64,000 nt of DNA. Origin: Zopfochytrium polystomum. Taxonomy: Eukaryota; Chytridiomycota; Chytridiomycetes; Chytridiales; Chytridiaceae. The DNA is taken from NCBI GenBank assembly GCA_025765615.1, contig JAIVFJ010000023.1, forward strand, positions 425,671 to 489,670. Reading direction: 5' to 3'. The notes under the pieces are model-generated. The model was given only the letters and a program-made list of their open reading frames with translations. It was not told the origin of the DNA and ran no database searches. Shown one piece after another: positions 59,242-64,000 of this stretch (the stretch's first letter is position 1; each line of letters begins with the position of its first letter). The position numbers were made by a program, and so were the translations under genes.

Positions 59242-60651
59242 CGGAGTTTAAGTAGGTGTGGCTCTCGTGAGCTCCGGAGGTTGCTTTTATTTCGACCGCG
59301 AAAGTATACGCAAACCGCACCCGACGGACGCTCCTGCGGGCCTCGACTTTCTCATTTAAAAGCAAACCCCACGTCCATCGCCAACGCGATTCGGGCTTCG
59401 TTTCTCTCTCGTCAAGATGGCAAACCGACCGGGCTGCGACGGGGTTTTGTACGGCGCGTGGGCGCGCCCGAAACTACATAGAAGAGTGGGAGTCTTTTCT
59501 CTCAGCTCAATAACAAAATAGAACGATTCATTTCTTGGGTTTTGCGAAAGCACTCTTTCCCAGCTCCAAGAATGTGGGGGGTGGGGAAGAGAAAGAAGAG
59601 CAAATGACGCCAACAGTGCGACAACAACCGAGGATTGAGTGATTGGAATGGACTAAAACAAATGAGGACACAACTGAGGAAGGTGAAGATCAAAGAAGCA
59701 GCAGGAGAAGAAAAAAGAAGGAAAACGCAGAAGAGGGACAAAAGCCCAGTCAACCACCGGCGATGCTACCGAGCTGCTTGGCGGCTCGGGATCGGAAATC
59801 CTCGGGCGCGAGGGAGAAGGGAAAAAAAAGGACAGAAAAAAAAAGCAAGCAAGCGCAAGACGAAGGGAAAAAAACCACTCACGAAAAGTGCCAGGCCGGT
59901 GGGGTGGGCCAAGTTGGCGAGCGGGGATGAAGGATATGCAGGGGCCAACACCCTGGAACCCTGCAAAATTGGAGGCAAAGGGCGCCTCGGTGGAGGAAAT
60001 AGGAGAAGGGCCAGGGGGGAAGATGAGGGGAGAAACATAGGAGGACGAGTGGATAGACGTGAGACGGGCACCCCTCCTTCCAACTCGAAAGAACGTAGGA
60101 ATTTTGTGGGGAATACGGTCGGCAAAAGTCGCGGTGAAACAGATGCCTGACTGGTTCAGACACCATAAGCCACCGACGAAAAAGGCTCGATGACGCGACA
60201 AAAATGCAGTGATGATAGAAAGATAAAGGTTGTTCAGATTGGCTTGTCAGTCGCGGCGCCAGGGGCAGAGAATGGAAAAGAAGGAAGCCAGGTTCATTAT
60301 AAGGGATAATCGGAGTGAATTAAGACCAGCACAGTGGGAGTGTCAGTGGGTTGGGGTTGAGAGGGAGGCGAGTGAAGTAGTTTTCGTTCATCTTACGAAG
60401 AGGTGTGACCCAAGTGACATAAAATCAAATTCATCAGAGTAAGCAAAGCGTTGGAGAAAGTTCGTGAAAATAATGAAGAGGCGTTGAAATGACGATGTGG
60501 AGGAGAATCTATCGGGAGGACAGTGAAGGCGGCGAGGCGGGCGCTGAGAAAGAGGCGGGTGGTTTGGGGGGTAACAAAGTTGGGAGTCGGGATGATAAAA
60601 GTTCGAGGAGATGACCCAGAATCAACGCTGGAGACCATGGCCATCCGCTCT
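59242..60651. other. Purine-biased intergenic region
   Basis: 1.4 kb with A/G-rich plus strand (59650-60080) and no coding pattern I trust. Long minus-strand open frames (60201-59653) have the composition of a translated CT-rich strand and no domain. It probably contains the 3' UTR of the minus-strand CBM21 gene. Confidence 0.5.
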
Positions 60652-63600
60652 TCACCTGTGCCACATATTCGCCGTTCTGCCCGACGAGTACGGAGTGGCG
60701 CTTTCCCTCTCAGGGCTGTTCAAATTTCCGTAAGACGATGCGGACCACAGCCCACTTGACCACGAGGACAGCGGCATCTCAATGTCCTCACTGCTCCGAC
60801 CACGACGGGATGCCCCGACGAGAGATTGCGGGGGTGCTATAGGCACAGTGGCGGGAGGGTGGGGCAAAGACGGTCCTCGATTGCTTATGCTTTCCATCAC
60901 TTCCACACTGTACCGACTTCGTTGACGTCGCGCCGCTGTCGACGCTGTCGGAGCTGTCGCATCGCCATCGACCAACGTCTCGACGCTAGCCACACTTCGG
61001 CGGTCAAAGTCTGAAGAGTGAGACAATAGTGGGCGAGCAGTAGGGTTGAAGTACACGGTTGGAAGATCCGTGGCACTGCGTCGATCGAGGGCTGGTGGAA
61101 GCGGAGGCGTCTCCAAAATGGGCATAAGTGACTTCGCCGAGGAATTTGGCACCGGAGGCAGCGACAGAAGCTTGTGTGACGGTCGGTTTCCCGTCAAAGA
61201 ACGCGAGCTGCTCCAGTCAGTAGCAGGGCGGAAGGGGAGGTTCGTGGTTGGAGAGTTTGTCACAGGCGACGACGTCATTGTTTTTGTCATTGTGGAAGTG
61301 GAGGTGGAGATGGAAATCCGAACAACGGTGGACGACGCCAAAGGACTCGCCATCGGTAACGGTGCGGCAGCCGGCACCGGCGATCGACCGTAGGCGTCAA
61401 ATGAGTTGGCTCGACGGGGGACGCCATACGTTGCCGAAGCGTCATGTTTTGGCATATCCGAAGAGGTGGAGTTACAGCGGCGGTGCTGCTCATCGAAGTC
61501 GCGAGCGATTCGCGCTGCCTCAGCCGCAGCGATCGCTGCGTTAGCTCGAGCCAGTGCCTCTGCTGTGGCGGAACTTGCAGAGCTGCTTCGAGAGAGCGGA
61601 GATTCAGACGATACCCCTTCCTCACCGAACAACGATGTACGGGACTTGGAGGGCTTCGAGGAGCCTGAGGCCGGGGAGACAACACGTCTTGTCCTCTTGA
61701 GATGCGCCCGATGATTAAGCCCACTGTTGCTATCCCAAAAGGAGCCCCCAGCGAGCTCTGCACGGACAGCCAACTCAAAGAAGAGCTCTTCCGCGGGGTT
61801 ACTGTCGCCACCCGCAACAGCTGCCTCACGCTCGAGGTCGACCGTTGCAATGAATCGATCGATGCCGATAACTCCTCCCATCGTGGCAGAGATAGTGGCT
61901 GAAAACATAGCATCTGCTTCGCGTGAAGGAACAGTCTTCCACCCGTCCGTTGTGTACCGGACGGTCACTCGCTTTTCAAACGCTATGTTCCGCACAAGGA
62001 TACTGACGACAAGCTTTTTCTGCTGACCATCCTCTAAGCGAATGTAGTCGACTGCCAAGTTCGCACCAGACGAAAGTTTTTGCGTTGTGGGGGACGTCAA
62101 CGAGAGGATCCTCCACGGTTGCAGTTTCGTAAGCAAATCCTGTCAAAAAAAAGAAAAAGAAAAGAAAATGTTGGCCCCAGAAAGGGAAACGAAAGAATTA
62201 CGAACCTCTTGTGGAGATGGAGCGCGCACCGTTTCCGTTTCCGTTTCTGCGTCCACATCTGAATCCGACTCTGACCCCAAGAAGAATTCTGTTTGCGGGG
62301 CGAGGGCGATTTGAGCAGGAGAGTCCGTCGCCGAAAACAGGCATATCTGCTCCAACTTTTCTCGGAAAGTGAGGGATTTGGCCGAGTCCGATCGATTCAA
62401 TTGCGGTTGGCTGGCTGCTCTCTTCGGATTCTGGTTATCAGATCCAATCTGGTCGAGATTTTCTGGACACGACTCGCGACGCAAAATGGGTTTGAGATAC
62501 TGTGGCGGGCTGTACTCCCTTTCAGGTTGGGCGCGCTCAACCGGAGAAGGCAGCGAGGTGTACAGCGAGGATCGAGTGGTCTTCAGGTCACTGACAGTGG
62601 TCGAAAATGTTGACGTGTTCGAAACCTTTCCGCTTGAAACCGACGAAACGGAGGGGTCCAGTGGGCCGAGGTAAGGAGGGCTCTCAGGGGCGATTGTGGA
62701 GTCGGCTGACAATGAGGACGATGACGTCGACGCAGACCACAGTCGATGACGAGTCCGGGCGTACGGCTCTTCGTTTGCTGTTGTGGTGGCGTCTGAAGCA
62801 ACAGATGAGAGGGAGTCTGTTGACAAGGACCCGACAGCAAAGCGGTACAAGTCTTCGATGTCCGAGTCGTCGTCGCTGTCCGCATCGTCCGCAAAGTCAA
62901 CGTTCGATAAAGCAAGAAGAGTGGCCGGTACAGGCTCGAGCGGCGCAATCAACAGTGGCAGTGGCAACTTGCTTGCGCTTGAGCCCAGGCTTGCCGCATC
63001 ACCCGCATCCCGCTCCACTAGGGTTTCAAACTGTGCCGCCGTCTTTGCTGGTGAGGAAAGAGCCAATTCCCCGCTTGTTGCGCTCGAGAGGAGAGGTGCA
63101 GAATTCAATGCGTTCGAAGCGGGTGGTGTGAGCGGGAGTCCCGCGCCGTCTACACGTGAGCGAAGGGACACAAAGCGCTGGGAACTTTTAGAGGTGCCCC
63201 AGCCTTTCAGTGAGAGTAAGCCGCCAGTGGATGAAAATGGGGATGCTCTGGTGGGAGAAGAGGAAACTGGAGCTTGGCGGTTGGCGTCACCGCCAGACGG
63301 CAAGCTTGAGCCAGAGGGCGAAGATATAGGATCATAGGAGGTCGGCGACGACGACTTTGGGGTTGTTGGCGATTTTAGTGTCATTGGGGATGAGGGACGG
63401 GAAGGTGGCGGGGAAGTCGATAGTGAGAGCGAGGACAGGGAAGAGCTTGAGGCCTTCAAGCCCAAAGAGCGGGAGAAACTCGCATTCCCGAATGGAGGAG
63501 AATACGGCGCTGGAGGAGTTAATGCAGTAGATGAGTGGGTGGAGGGCGAGAACGACTGGGAAGGGGTCAAATGGGCAGAAAAGAAAGTTGCAAAAGCACT

Positions 63601-63765
63601 GGGAGGCGAGGTGGGTGCTCTTGGCGGCAGGGAAACGGGGGCCATTTGGAAGGAGGCTGCGCTGCTGCTGGTGGTGGTGGTGGTGGTGGTGATGCCCTGG
63701 TGGTGGTGGGAGGGGGAGTTCGGCGGAGTCGTCGTCGTCGCTGTCGTCGTCGTTGTCGAAGGCAT
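60652..63765 (-). CDS. PP1 glycogen-targeting subunit with CBM21 domain (Gac1/PPP1R3-like)
   Basis: Two exons, 63765-62206 and 62139-60652, give 1015 aa. The first exon is Ser/Thr/Pro-rich and disordered. Near its end it has KSLTFREKLEQICLF, which fits the PP1-docking RVxF region and the short helix that follows it in Gac1-type subunits. The CBM21 domain crosses the splice site: LAVDYIRLEDGQQKKLVVSI, LVRNIAFEKRVTVRYTTDGW, ELFFELAVRAELAGGSFWDS and NSGLNHRAHL. CBM21 binds glycogen or starch and recruits PP1 to glycogen synthase. The remaining 330 residues are again disordered, with Ser/Thr repeats. The docking residue is Leu rather than the usual Val/Ile, so binding should be tested. Simple CTC/GTG repeats in the first codons explain the Thr/Ser runs. 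Confidence 0.9.
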
Positions 63766-64000
63766 GCTGCTGCTATTGCTGCAACTCTTCCCTGGCCGCG
63801 CCCCAGACGGCGATAACAAAAAGGAGAAGAACGTTCAACAACGTTTTTTTCTTCTCTTTCTTTTCCTTTTTTTTTCTTTACAATAAATACTATATTCTTT
63901 CCTTTCTCTTCAGAAAATAATATGCTCTTTTGCAAAGAGCAGAGAAATCAATCAGATTGCTCATGCCATTTCTCTCGTTTTTGTTTTTCTTCTTTTCTTA

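Noticed and set aside
59653..60201. 182-codon minus-strand ORF
   Set aside because: Phe/Pro/Ser/Leu-rich translation of a CT-biased strand, no domain and no splice context.

Overview
This window is nuclear DNA of a eukaryote with compact, intron-rich genes. Most introns are 45-120 nt with GT..AG ends. The gene content fits a flagellated (zoosporic) fungus, probably a chytrid-like lineage. On the fungal side are a Csm1/Pcs1 monopolin subunit, an Atg10-type E2, Sec10, Sec20, a Gac1-like glycogen-targeting protein and a Tf1-type chromovirus. On the flagellar side are an alpha-tubulin acetyltransferase, a FOP/CEP20-type centriolar LisH protein and a TPPP/p25-alpha protein. The phylum is my inference; no rRNA or other species marker is present.

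Layout. 1-6.1 kb: 3' end of a Sec20-like SNARE ending in HRDEL, an LRR protein, the HDEL/KDEL receptor ERD2 (8 exons, one of 9 nt) and two unrecognised membrane-protein candidates. 6.8-16.3 kb, all plus strand: a cation/proton antiporter (SLC9B/NHA-like), a TAPT1-family protein and exocyst SEC10 (16 exons). 16.7-25 kb: an Arf GTPase, ATG10 head-to-head with a lysine-rich SMAP-domain protein, ATAT1 and FOP. 26.3-30.4 kb: a PP2A B'' subunit with a long disordered N-terminus. 31.9-40 kb: a repeat island with a broken kinase, a decayed retroelement fragment and a complete Ty3/gypsy chromovirus. 41-48.8 kb: a DBP2/p68-type DEAD-box helicase, the Csm1/Pcs1 protein and TPPP. 49-63.8 kb: an unrecognised polytopic membrane protein, a SET-MYND (SMYD-like) protein, a THEM6-like hotdog protein, a Cid1-like terminal nucleotidyltransferase, a phosphatidylinositol-synthase-like CDP-alcohol transferase, a small hypothetical gene and a CBM21 PP1-targeting protein.

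Functional themes are ER-Golgi retrieval and exocytosis (Sec20, ERD2, Arf, Sec10), tubulin/centriole/flagellum biology (ATAT1, FOP, TPPP) and PP1/PP2A regulation. Exon boundaries were read by eye. For most genes the summed exon lengths are an exact multiple of three and the joined protein matches its family, so those models are fairly firm; exceptions are stated.

The most striking element is the chromovirus at 34699-40003. It has 353-bp LTRs that I read as identical, a 5-bp target duplication (ACTTG), intact gag and pol, and an 11-nt match between the predicted start of its transcript and the site just after the 5' LTR (Tf1-type self-priming). Its U3 also carries three runs of alternating GAA/TTC units that look like a large heat-shock-element array.
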